Source: Actinacidiphila oryziradicis (GTDB taxonomy: Bacteria; Actinomycetota; Actinomycetes; Streptomycetales; Streptomycetaceae). Taken from it: a stretch of DNA of 64,000 nucleotides. Shown one piece after another: positions 1-6,749 of the stretch. The stretch covers positions 1-64,000 of the forward strand of contig NZ_SUMC01000028.1 in NCBI RefSeq assembly GCF_005047355.1. The letters run 5' to 3'. Numbering within the stretch: the stretch's first letter is position 1; each line of letters starts with the position of its first letter. The notes under the pieces are model-generated. The model was not told the origin of the DNA. It made no database searches and saw only the letters and a list, made by a program, of their open reading frames with translations. The translations under genes and the position numbers were made by a program.

Positions 1-335
1 ACGGGAGTGGCCCGCCCGGCACCTGCCGCTTCTCAGCGGCCAGCCCTACTGCCCAACTCAAACAACCCATCGAAAGGCATCCTCAGTCACGAGACATCAT
101 CCAAGGGTTCAGTCACCTTCACCCGTCCGGTCTTCCCCTCGCCCGTAACTCCCGAATGGAACGGGAGCCCTTTGGCTTTCCCCCGAGCTCCGCACCCTGC
201 CGTTACCAGCAGCGCACGTCGGGGCGGGGACTGATCACATGGACACTGATCAGGATCTACACCATCGACATCGTCGAACCTCCAAAGGTGTACTCACTCA
301 CAAACGTGCGACCTCGCGTCGCACCCCCGCCCTGG
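1..335. other. No supportable gene
   Basis: Short open frames occur on both strands here, but none has a recognisable motif, a ribosome-binding site and streptomycete codon bias together. The stretch lies upstream of a methyltransferase tail and next to a decayed insertion sequence, so it is most likely eroded DNA. I cannot assign a function. Confidence 0.5.
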
Positions 336-502
336 GGTATACCCGCGAGGATTACGCCGAGCATCTCCGCACCGAGTACAGCACCTTCCGCTGGCTGCTG
401 GAGCCGATGCTCGACGCGGCCGGTTTCGAGATCGTCGAGGCCGATTACACCGGCTCCCTCTACGGTGCCTACACGTGCGTGAAACGCGGGCAGGCCGGTT
501 GA
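336..502 (+). pseudogene. C-terminal remnant of a class I SAM-dependent methyltransferase
   Basis: About 55 codons read GYTREDYAEHL, then FRWLLEPMLDAAGFEIVEAD, then YGAYTCVKR and stop. This is the style of the last helix and strands of small SAM-dependent methyltransferases. The Rossmann core with the glycine-rich SAM loop is missing, and the codons upstream of about 335 show no homology, so only the tail survives. The stop codon (500-502) falls in the TTGAC that borders the right end of an IS605-type element. I infer that the element inserted at, or recombined with, the end of this gene. Family assignment is moderate; the non-functional state is fairly sure. Confidence 0.55.
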
Positions 503-812
503 CGTGCTCCCCGGTCTGCCAGACCGGGGATTCCTGCCACGGTCTTGTGACCGTCTTGGTGGCTTCCTGCTTCAACGCGCTGTGCCGGGATTTTCGTCCT
601 GGTCTTACCTGCGCTCTGCGAGGCGTTTAGCCTGTCCGCCCGTCCGGCGGCCAGAGTCACGTACGGCGGTCCGGTCGCCTGTGCTTCCCTGCGGGCCCGC
701 AGGCAGTCGTTCCACACCACCCGGGCACACCCGAACGCAGCTGCCAGCGCGCGGCACTGGAGGGCGTCCGGGTACACAAAGTAGTTGTACCGTAGCTGTA
801 TGTGAGCAACCG
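503..812 (-). mobile_element. Decayed IS200/IS605-family (IS1341-type) tnpB element with right-end hairpins
   Basis: On the minus strand, roughly 805-655 encodes the start of a TnpB (OrfB) protein: QLRYNYFVYPDALQCRALA followed by FGCARVVWNDCLRARREA. That is the family's conserved N-terminus. The central and RuvC-like parts are gone. At the far side the element's right end survives: inverted repeats at 509-529 (CCCCGGTCT/AGACCGGGG, 3-nt loop) and 539-554 (ACGGTC/GACCGT), framed by GAAGCAGGAA-type sequence and ending GAGCACGTCAA. In live relatives this segment is the transposition right end and the 3' part of the guide (omega/re) RNA. The element is an internal-deletion derivative and cannot transpose by itself. 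Confidence 0.7.
509..554 (-). ncRNA. Right-end hairpins of the tnpB element (relic of a TnpB guide RNA scaffold)
   Basis: Two adjacent hairpins, a 9-bp stem at 509-529 and a 6-bp stem at 539-554, sit exactly where IS605/IS1341 elements place their right-end structure and the 3' scaffold of the TnpB-associated RNA. The nuclease gene beside it is wrecked, so expression or function in this copy is doubtful. The label rests on position and structure only. Confidence 0.4.
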
Positions 813-842
813 TACTAGGCTTGGTCTCATGGACACAAATGA

Positions 843-1073
843 CGGGCTTCGGCATGGCAGGCATGTGGTTTCGGCCCCAACACCGACGGCCGCTACATCA
901 ACTACCCGGACCGGGACCTGGGCGGCCACGACTCCCCCGGATCCGAACAGCAGCCCCACCCCTGGCACAGCCTCTACTACGGCGACAACTACGCTCGCCT
1001 GGAACACGCCAAGAGCCTGTGGGACCCACGTCAGGTCTTCCGCCACGCCCAATCGGTCAGTCCACAGCTGTGA
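843..1073 (+). pseudogene. C-terminal remnant of a berberine-bridge-type FAD oxidoreductase (BBE domain)
   Basis: An open frame without a start codon carries GRYINYPDRDLGG, then WHSLYYGDNYARL, then WDPRQVFRHAQSV and a stop at 1071-1073. These are the hallmark blocks of the C-terminal BBE domain of secondary-metabolite FAD oxidases: Y-x-N-Y-P-D, Y-Y-G-x-N, and D-P-x-x-V-F-R-H-x-Q. The FAD-binding PP-loop domain is absent, and the frame closes at a stop at 840-842. It is therefore a gene tail abutting the decayed IS. The original enzyme would have oxidised a small organic substrate with a covalently held flavin. Confidence 0.65.
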
Positions 1074-1209
1074 CATCGGCGTGAACGGTGCCCGGAGCCC
1101 GTATCCAGCCATAATCGGTGCAGTCTAAACTCCGCGCATCAATGTATGCTTGCGCGTTCAACAGCCATTCTTGGTCGCGGTTGCCCCACCCTGAAGGGTA
1201 TTGCTCGCT

Positions 1210-2379
1210 TTGATACGTTTTGACGCTGTTACGAAGCGCTATCCTGACGGCACCGAGGCGGTCGACCGACTGTCGCTGGAGATTCCGGACCGTTCGATCA
1301 CGGTGCTTGTCGGGCCGTCGGGCTGCGGAAAGACGACCACGCTGCGGATGATCAACCGGATGATCGAGCCCAGCAGCGGCACGATCCTGCTGGACGGGAG
1401 GGACATCCAGCAGCAGCCGGTCAACGCCCTGCGCCGCTCCATGGGCTATGTCATCCAGAACGCCGGCCTCTTCCAGCACCGCACCATCGTGGACAACATC
1501 GCGACCGTGCCCCGGTTGCTGGGCTGGGACCGGCAGCGCTCGCGTACCCGCGCGATGGAGCTGATGGAACGGGTGGGCCTGGACCCGTCGATGGCCAAGC
1601 GCTATCCCTACCAGCTCTCGGGCGGCCAGCAGCAGCGGGTCGGGGTGGCCAGAGCGCTGGCCGCCGACCCTCCCGTGCTGCTGATGGACGAGCCGTTCTC
1701 GGCCGTCGACCCCGTCGTCCGCAAGGGGCTCCAGGAGGAGTTGCTGCGCATTCAGGCCGAACTCGGCAAGACCATCGTCTTCGTCACCCATGACATCGAC
1801 GAGGCGATCAGGATCGGCGACATGATCGCGGTACTGCGCACCGGCGGCAGACTCGCCCAGTTCGCGCCGCCGGACCAGCTGCTCGCGGCGCCCGCCGACG
1901 CTTTCGTCGAGGACTTCCTGGGCGCCGACCGGGGCATCCGGCGGCTGTCGTTCTTCACCTCCGCCGGGCTGGAGATCAACCCCGAACCGGTGGTCGCGGC
2001 CGACTCGACCGCGGACCAGGTGACGGCCCGCGCCACTCCGGGCATCCCGTATGTCATGGTCACCGACACCGAAGGCCGCCCACTGGGCTGGGCCGACCCG
2101 GTGGAGCGGGCGGCCGGCGATGAAACGCTCGTCCCGTACGGGCGTCCGTTCGCGCCCGGCCGGGACTCGCTGCGCGCCGCGCTGGACTCCGCGGTGCTCT
2201 CCCCCACGGGCTGGGCGGTGGCCGTGGACAAGGAAGGGCGGGTCATGGGCGTCGCCTCGCAGGAGACGATCGCCGACGCGATCCGCCGGGCACACGCCGA
2301 GCATGAGCAGGGCGGACACAAGCAGAGCGCGGACGCGGCCGCCCACGAAGACGAGCAGTCTGCCGGAGTCACCGGATGA
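1210..2379 (+). CDS. opuCA: Osmoprotectant (glycine betaine/choline-type) ABC transporter ATP-binding protein
   Basis: This is the ATPase of an OpuC/OpuB-type quaternary amine importer. The N-terminus reads IRFDAVTKRYPDG. Walker A is GPSGCGKTT, the signature LSGGQQQRVGVARAL, Walker B VLLMDEP with D-loop AVDP, and the H-loop FVTHDIDEA. The C-terminal ~120 residues resemble paired CBS modules (YVMVTDTEGRPLGW and AVAVDKEGRVMGVASQE), which in this family sense ionic strength. I chose TTG at 1210, with GAAGGG about 11 nt upstream, over TTG at 1201, where the Shine-Dalgarno would be too close. Its stop overlaps the next start by 4 bp (ATGA). It is the first gene of a four-gene import operon. Confidence 0.9.
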   Translation: MIRFDAVTKRYPDGTEAVDRLSLEIPDRSITVLVGPSGCGKTTTLRMINRMIEPSSGTILLDGRDIQQQPVNALRRSMGYVIQNAGLFQHRTIVDNIATVPRLLGWDRQRSRTRAMELMERVGLDPSMAKRYPYQLSGGQQQRVGVARALAADPPVLLMDEPFSAVDPVVRKGLQEELLRIQAELGKTIVFVTHDIDEAIRIGDMIAVLRTGGRLAQFAPPDQLLAAPADAFVEDFLGADRGIRRLSFFTSAGLEINPEPVVAADSTADQVTARATPGIPYVMVTDTEGRPLGWADPVERAAGDETLVPYGRPFAPGRDSLRAALDSAVLSPTGWAVAVDKEGRVMGVASQETIADAIRRAHAEHEQGGHKQSADAAAHEDEQSAGVTG

Positions 2380-3068
2380 ACGGTTTCTTCGACATGCCCA
2401 GCGACCTTCAGCACAGCTATGCCGGGCTGGTCGCCTGGCACTTGGAGATGGCGCTGATCCCGGTGCTGGCCGGGCTCCTCATCGCGCTGCCGGTCGGGCA
2501 GCTCTGCATGCGCTTCCGGTGGCTCTACCAGCCCGTGCTGTGGGTCACCACTGTGCTGTACGCGATCCCCTCGCTGGCCTTCTTCGTCATCCTGATCGAC
2601 TACACCGGTCAGAGCGAGATCACCGTGATGATCCCGCTGACCCTCTACAGCCTGGTGGTCCTCGTCCCCGCCATCGTCGACGGAGTCCGGTCCGTGCCGG
2701 CCGAGACCCAGGCCGCCGCCACCGCGATGGGGTTCGGGCCCATCCGCCGGTACGCCCAGGTGGAGCTGCCGATCGCGGTCCCGGCGATCTTCGCCGGGCT
2801 GCGGGTGGCGACGGTCTCCAGCATCAGCCTGGTCAGCGTCGGCGCGCTGATCGGCAACCAGGGCGCACTGGGCAATCTGCTCGCGGACGCGATGTTCTAC
2901 CACCGCCCGATCCTCGCGGTCAGTTCGGTGGTCACCACGGCGGTCCTGGCGATCGCCGCGGACGCCCTGCTCGTCCTGTGCGGGAAGCTGCTGACGCCCT
3001 GGCTCCCCTCGGGCCGCCGTACCCGGCGGACCCGTACGGTCCAGGCGGTCCCGGAGGGCGCCCAGTGA
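2376..3068 (+). CDS. opuCB: Osmoprotectant ABC transporter permease 1
   Basis: A 230-aa membrane protein with about five to six hydrophobic segments. The permease (EAA-type) cytoplasmic loop reads VPAETQAAATAMGF followed by RRYAQVELPIAVPAIFAGLR, the BPD_transp_1 hallmark of OpuCB/ProW-like subunits. It overlaps the ATPase stop by 4 bp and the next permease start by 4 bp, so translation is probably coupled. With its neighbours it forms the membrane channel of an importer for betaine-like compatible solutes. The exact substrate cannot be read from the sequence. Confidence 0.88.
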   Translation: MNGFFDMPSDLQHSYAGLVAWHLEMALIPVLAGLLIALPVGQLCMRFRWLYQPVLWVTTVLYAIPSLAFFVILIDYTGQSEITVMIPLTLYSLVVLVPAIVDGVRSVPAETQAAATAMGFGPIRRYAQVELPIAVPAIFAGLRVATVSSISLVSVGALIGNQGALGNLLADAMFYHRPILAVSSVVTTAVLAIAADALLVLCGKLLTPWLPSGRRTRRTRTVQAVPEGAQ

Positions 3069-3730
3069 ACATCATCAACTTCATCCAGTCGTTCTTCAGC
3101 CACAGCGCCAACTGGCACGGCTATGACGGGATACCCACCCGGGTGTGGGAGCACATCCAGTACTGCCTGCTGGCGATGTCCATCGCCGCCGGGATCGCAC
3201 TGCCGGTCGGCCTGGTCACCGGGCACACCGGCCGTGGCGGCAACGCGCTGGCCCTCATCGCGACCGCCGGCCGGGCGCTGCCCAGCTTCGGCCTGCTGGT
3301 GCTGATGTTCGTCCTGCTGGGCCTGGGGCTGACGCCCGTGATGATCCCGTTGGTCGTGCTGGCCATCCCACCGATCCTGGTGACCACCTATGAGGCCGTG
3401 CGCACCGTGGACCCCTCGCCGGTCGACGCCGCACGTGGCATGGGCATGCGCCCGGCGAAGATCCTTTTCCAGGTCGAGCTCCCCGTCGCCCTGCCGCTGA
3501 TCCTCAGCGGTCTGCGGTCCGCGGCGATCCAGGTCGTCTCCACCGCCACCATCGCCGCGTACGTGAGCTTCGGCGGGGTCGGGCGGTTCATCGTCGACGG
3601 TCTCTACCAGCGCAACTACGAGAAGGTCGTGGGCGGCGCCACACTTGTCGTCGCCCTCGCGCTGGCCACGTTGGCGCTGTTCGCGCTGGTCGGCCGGTTG
3701 GCCGTGTCACCGGGAGTACGCAGGCGCTGA
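3065..3730 (+). CDS. opuCD: Osmoprotectant ABC transporter permease 2
   Basis: GTG at 3065 overlaps the preceding TGA by 4 bp. The 221-aa product has about five membrane segments and the EAA loop VDAARGMGMRPAKILFQVEL with LPLILSGLRSAAIQVVSTA, typical of the second OpuC-type permease. It starts NIINFIQSFF and is shorter than full ProW, as expected for a two-permease OpuC system. It works with the permease just upstream as a heterodimer in the cytoplasmic membrane. Confidence 0.88.
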   Translation: MNIINFIQSFFSHSANWHGYDGIPTRVWEHIQYCLLAMSIAAGIALPVGLVTGHTGRGGNALALIATAGRALPSFGLLVLMFVLLGLGLTPVMIPLVVLAIPPILVTTYEAVRTVDPSPVDAARGMGMRPAKILFQVELPVALPLILSGLRSAAIQVVSTATIAAYVSFGGVGRFIVDGLYQRNYEKVVGGATLVVALALATLALFALVGRLAVSPGVRRR

Positions 3731-3952
3731 CCGCCCGCCCGGGGCGCCTGCGGCGCTGAGGACGGCGGAGGCGGCCGCGGAGCGCGCCCTGCCGACCTGG
3801 CTCACGGCCGCATACGCGAGCATCACGGCGATGACCGTGATGGGCACGATGACCAGCACATCGCGCTTTCGCCGGAACGTCCAGCGGTATCGCTGTGCTC
3901 GTGGCAGACACTCGGCAACACTTCCGAAACATTCGAACGAAAGCGGTCGCAA
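3707..3952 (-). CDS. Possible small single-pass membrane protein
   Basis: A minus-strand frame of up to 81 codons whose C-terminal ~60 codons have very strong streptomycete third-position G/C bias. They encode one hydrophobic helix (VLVIVPITVIAVMLAYAAV) preceded by a basic patch (RRKR), as in small type II membrane proteins. The first ~20 codons lack the bias, so the true start is probably downstream of TTG 3952; I could not fix it. Its 3' end overlaps the end of the convergent permease gene by about 24 bp. The function is unknown. Confidence 0.35.
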   Translation of the reverse strand: MRPLSFECFGSVAECLPRAQRYRWTFRRKRDVLVIVPITVIAVMLAYAAVSQVGRARSAAASAVLSAAGAPGGRSAPAYSR

Positions 3953-4181
3953 CCGCTCCGGATGCCCGACTTTCCGGGAGACTACCGGGTGCCGGACCGT
4001 TCGAACTGATCACCGAGTCAAGAATTCATTACAAGGTGCGGCATACCCTGTCACCGGCCTGGCGTGATCGTTCAGTATCGGTTGAAGAAAGAAGTCATGG
4101 CGGCCGGTCCCTGCGGAGTGCGCGGGGGCGCCGACGAGCCGACAGCTCCGCCTTGTCCATCAAAACCCCGGAATGGGAATC
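3953..4181. other. Intergenic region upstream of the substrate-binding protein
   Basis: This holds no gene I can support. It contains the leader of the following lipoprotein gene, with a good ribosome-binding site (GGAATGGGA) just before GTG 4182. I see no clear -35/-10 pair and no palindrome. The binding protein is probably transcribed with the upstream transporter genes, from its own promoter, or both. Confidence 0.4.
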
Positions 4182-5138
4182 GTGACTGACACCCGAACCA
4201 GCAGTCGGCGTAGCCGCATCGCCACCGCCGCTCTCGCCGCCAGCGCCGCCGCCTCGCTGGTCGCGGGCTGCTCCTCTTCGTCCTCCTCCGGCAAGTCGGA
4301 CCCGCTCTCTCCCACCAAGGCCAAGGGCGGGACAATCGTCGTCGGATCGAACAACTTCGCCGAGAGCATCCTGCTCGGCGACATCTACGGCGAGGCGCTC
4401 AAGGCCAAGGGGCTCAAGGTCAGTTACAAGCCCAACATCGGCAGCCGTGAGACCACCTACGGCTTGATCAAGAACGGCAGCCTGACCGTCCTGCCGGAGT
4501 ACAACGGCGCGCTCCTCGCCTACCTCGACGCCAAGGCCACCCCGACGACGGTGGAGACCACCGACGCCGCCATCACCGCCAAGCTGGACTCCAAGCTCAC
4601 GGTCCTCAAGCCGGCCGCCGCCCAGGACAAGGACTCCGTCACTCTCAACGCGGCCACCGCCAAGAAGTACAACCTCACCGCCAGCTCCTCGATCGCGGAC
4701 CTCGCCACGGTCGCCCCGAAGCTGGTCATGGGGGCCTCGCCGGAGTTCCAGACCCGGCACCAGGGCCTGGTGGGCCTCAAGTCGGTCTACGGCGTGACCT
4801 TCAAGTCCTTCAAGGCGCTGGACGCGGGCGGCTCGCTGACCCTGGCGGCGCTGAAGAACAACAGCACGCAGGCGGGCGACATCTTCACGACCGACCCCGC
4901 CATCTCGGCGAACAAGTTCATCACCCTGCAGGACCCGAAGGACCTCTTCGGATTCGAGAACGTGATCCCGCTGGTCTACAAGTCCGGACTGCCCCAGACC
5001 GGAGTGGACGCCCTCAACACCCTCTCGGCGAAGCTGGACACCACCGCCCTGCTCTCCCTCGCCACCCAGGTCCAGGCCGAGGGCAAGGACCCGCTCGCGG
5101 TCGCACAGGCCTGGCTGAAGTCGGTCGGTCTGGCCTGA
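4182..5138 (+). CDS. opuCC: Glycine betaine/choline-type substrate-binding lipoprotein (OpuCC/OsmF family)
   Basis: A signal peptide with a lipobox (SLVAGC, serine-rich linker after the cysteine) is followed by an OpuAC-like solute-binding domain. Motifs are GTIVVGSNNFAES, YGLIKNGSLTVLPEYNGALL, and the tail AQAWLKSVGL, as in OpuCC/ProX type II proteins. The protein would be anchored outside the membrane and deliver a quaternary ammonium compound to the adjacent OpuC-type permeases. GTG 4182, with GGAATGGGA upstream, is preferred over ATG 4173, which lies inside that ribosome-binding site. A 52-bp palindromic terminator follows immediately. Confidence 0.9.
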   Translation: MTDTRTSSRRSRIATAALAASAAASLVAGCSSSSSSGKSDPLSPTKAKGGTIVVGSNNFAESILLGDIYGEALKAKGLKVSYKPNIGSRETTYGLIKNGSLTVLPEYNGALLAYLDAKATPTTVETTDAAITAKLDSKLTVLKPAAAQDKDSVTLNAATAKKYNLTASSSIADLATVAPKLVMGASPEFQTRHQGLVGLKSVYGVTFKSFKALDAGGSLTLAALKNNSTQAGDIFTTDPAISANKFITLQDPKDLFGFENVIPLVYKSGLPQTGVDALNTLSAKLDTTALLSLATQVQAEGKDPLAVAQAWLKSVGLA

Positions 5139-5144
5139 CCCCAT

Positions 5145-5196
5145 ACGGGTGGCCCGTTGCCGGCCGGCCGCGGCCGGCCGGCAACGGGCCACCCGT
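5145..5196 (+). terminator. Perfect 52-bp palindromic terminator
   Basis: Every base of 5145-5196 pairs: the 26-nt left arm (ACGGGTGGCC...) is the exact reverse complement of the right arm (...GGCCACCCGT). It starts 6 bp after the lipoprotein stop codon. It has no U-tract, as is common for streptomycete terminators. Being symmetric, it would stop transcription from either side. Confidence 0.85.
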
Positions 5197-5337
5197 CTCA
5201 AGGCGGCGGTCGGCTTCGTGCTCTCCGTCACCGCCGCGCTCAGCGCAGTCGTCGCGGTCTTCCAGTGGGGCCGGCCTAGCCGGCCTGCTCGGCGTCCAGC
5301 AGACCGGCCCGGTCATGAACCTGGCACCGCCCCGATG

Positions 5338-6204
5338 TCACCAGCTTCCGGCCTCCTCGGCGACCTGGCCGAGCAGTGCGACCGATGCCCGCGGGTCGCG
5401 GACATCGGCGAGGGAGTGGATCACCTGGTCGAAGCCCAGCTCCGCCAACTGCCCGAGGCCGTCGACGATCTCGCCGACGGAGGAGTCGAGCGACAGCCGG
5501 GAGGTCGAGGTCTTCTCGATCTCCTCGAACGGCCGGTCCTCCCGGGCACAGTGCTCACGCAATACATCGAGCTTGTGGAGAAGCTCGGCGGGACCGCCGA
5601 GGAAGTTACAGGCGTCGGCGTATTTGGCGACCAGGCGCAGGGTCTTCTTCTCCCCCGAGCCGCCGATCAGGATGGGCGGGTGCGGGCGGCGCAGCGGGGG
5701 CAGGGAGTTGAGAGGGCGCTCCAGCCGGTAGTGGGTACCCTCGTACGGACTCTGGTCGCCGGACCACATGCGGTGAGTGATCTGCAGGGTCTCCTCCAGG
5801 CGCTCGAACCGCTCCGCCAGCAGCGGGAAGGGGATCCCCAGCGCCCGGCACTCTTCCTCGTTCCAGGCCGCGCCGATGCCCAGCCAGGCCCGTCCACCGG
5901 ACAGCACGTCCAGCGTGGTGACCGTCTTGACCAGGACAGCCGGGTACCGGTGGACCACGCCGCTCACCAAGACGCCCAGGGTGATGCGTTCGGTGAGGGC
6001 GGCGGCGTAGGAAAGGGCCGAGTAGGCCTCCAGCATAGGCTCCTCCGGCTCGCCGACCCCGCGGATCTGGAAGAAGTGGTCCATGACCCACAGGCTGTGC
6101 AGCCCGGCCTGGTCGGCGTCCCGGGCGATCTGGCCGAAGACCGGGCCGATCGCCTGCGGGCCGTCGGGGTAACTGAAGCTGGGCACTTGGAGACCGATAC
6201 GCAT
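5338..6204 (-). CDS. LLM-class, probably F420-dependent, oxidoreductase
   Basis: A luciferase-like monooxygenase fold starts MRIGLQVPSF. Other landmarks are HSLWVMDHFFQI, RITLGVLVSGVVHRYPAVLVK and GGRAWLGIGAAWNEEECRALGIPFP, then PPILIGGSGEKKTLRLVAKYADACNF. That is the standard order of the F420-dependent LLM subgroup. It would be a cytoplasmic hydride-transfer enzyme; the substrate is unknown. ATG 6204 is preceded by AGAGG, and longer starts lack a ribosome-binding site and the family N-terminus. It is a monocistronic minus-strand gene. The LacI-type promoter 200 bp upstream most likely belonged to a lost lacI gene, though transcription could still reach this one. Confidence 0.85.
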   Translation of the reverse strand: MRIGLQVPSFSYPDGPQAIGPVFGQIARDADQAGLHSLWVMDHFFQIRGVGEPEEPMLEAYSALSYAAALTERITLGVLVSGVVHRYPAVLVKTVTTLDVLSGGRAWLGIGAAWNEEECRALGIPFPLLAERFERLEETLQITHRMWSGDQSPYEGTHYRLERPLNSLPPLRRPHPPILIGGSGEKKTLRLVAKYADACNFLGGPAELLHKLDVLREHCAREDRPFEEIEKTSTSRLSLDSSVGEIVDGLGQLAELGFDQVIHSLADVRDPRASVALLGQVAEEAGSW

Positions 6205-6244
6205 GGCAATCCTCTGGGAGCGGACGGACGGGATGCCTTCCACG

Positions 6245-6361
6245 CTAGCGCCTCCGGCGGATCATGAACCGGCGCCGGGCCGACCGCGTGCCCCGCACCG
6301 CGTTGCAGACGGTTCGTTCGGTGACGCCTGCCCGCGTCGCCCCGTCCAGCATGGTCACCAC
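6245..6361 (-). pseudogene. Relic of a second lacI gene (DNA-binding N-terminus only)
   Basis: Read on the minus strand from GTG 6361, 38 codons give VVTMLDGATRAGVTERTVCN, then AVRG, before collapsing to RRRFMIRRRR and TAG (6245-6247). This aligns residue for residue with the start of the intact LacI regulator at 18320 (MVTMLDVARRAGVTKQTVSN, then VVRG): the helix-turn-helix is shared and everything after is lost. The upstream promoter and operator also match the intact lacI promoter. It is therefore the stump of a paralogous regulator gene. It cannot encode a functional repressor. Confidence 0.8.
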
Positions 6362-6379
6362 CGGATGACACCATCCTCA

Positions 6380-6438
6380 TTTGACCGGTAAAAACCCTTG
6401 CGGCGCTGGACGCTAACAGCGGCCACGAACCGCGTCAA
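6380..6438 (-). promoter_or_regulatory. LacI-type promoter/operator A (facing the lacI relic)
   Basis: On the minus strand: -35 TTGACG (6433-6438), a 17-bp spacer, -10 TAGCGT (6410-6415), then the operator TTTGACCGGTAAAA (6380-6393). The block from the -10 to the operator is nearly identical to promoter D in front of the intact lacI at 18260-18296 (GGCGCCGCAAGGG-type leader). It drives the lacI relic and possibly the LLM gene further down. Confidence 0.75.
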
Positions 6439-6503
6439 GGGGGCCTGTCAGGCTCTGGCCCCGCGTGTCCCGCCGGTCCGGAAAGTCATTCGTGCACACC
6501 CTC

Positions 6504-6560
6504 TTGACCCAACCGACACACGTGATTAACGTCCAGCCTCGCAGCTTTGACCGGTCAAAA
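6504..6560 (+). promoter_or_regulatory. LacI-type promoter/operator B (for the beta-helix glycosidase and lyase)
   Basis: -35 TTGACC (6504-6509), a 17-bp spacer and -10 TAACGT (6527-6532) are followed by the best palindromic operator of the set, TTTGACCGGTCAAA (6546-6559). The operator falls just after the predicted transcription start, where a LacI-family protein would block elongation or open-complex formation. The block is closely similar to promoter C before the sugar-binding protein gene. Confidence 0.8.
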
Positions 6561-6749
6561 GCCGTGCTGCGCTTACGTCTGACGGCCCGACACCCGATCC
6601 CCTGCGCCCCCGCGCTCCTTCTGCGATGAGCCCTGCCCGCTCCGCGGGACGTCGGGGACGGCCGGCGTGTCCGCCGGTTCACCAGCAGGTTCCTCGCTGC
6701 GCAACTGGCGACACCGTGTACGCACACCGACTTGACGAAGGGACATCCA

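Noticed and set aside
1057-2346. Long minus-strand open frame opposite the OpuC-type ATPase
   Set aside because: It is a shadow of the real gene, made by high-GC codon bias. Composition is Arg/Gly/Asp/Val-rich with no motif or ribosome-binding site.
5197-5316. Hydrophobic plus-strand stretch (KAAVGFVLSVTAALSAVVAVF) as a small membrane gene
   Set aside because: There is no start codon or ribosome-binding site between the terminator and this stretch, and it is too short to assign. It may be a relic, but I cannot support it.
6204-6438. Promoter A as evidence that the LLM oxidoreductase belongs to the sugar regulon
   Set aside because: The lacI stump right after the promoter shows that the promoter originally served lacI. 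Any link to the oxidoreductase would be read-through, 170 bp downstream.
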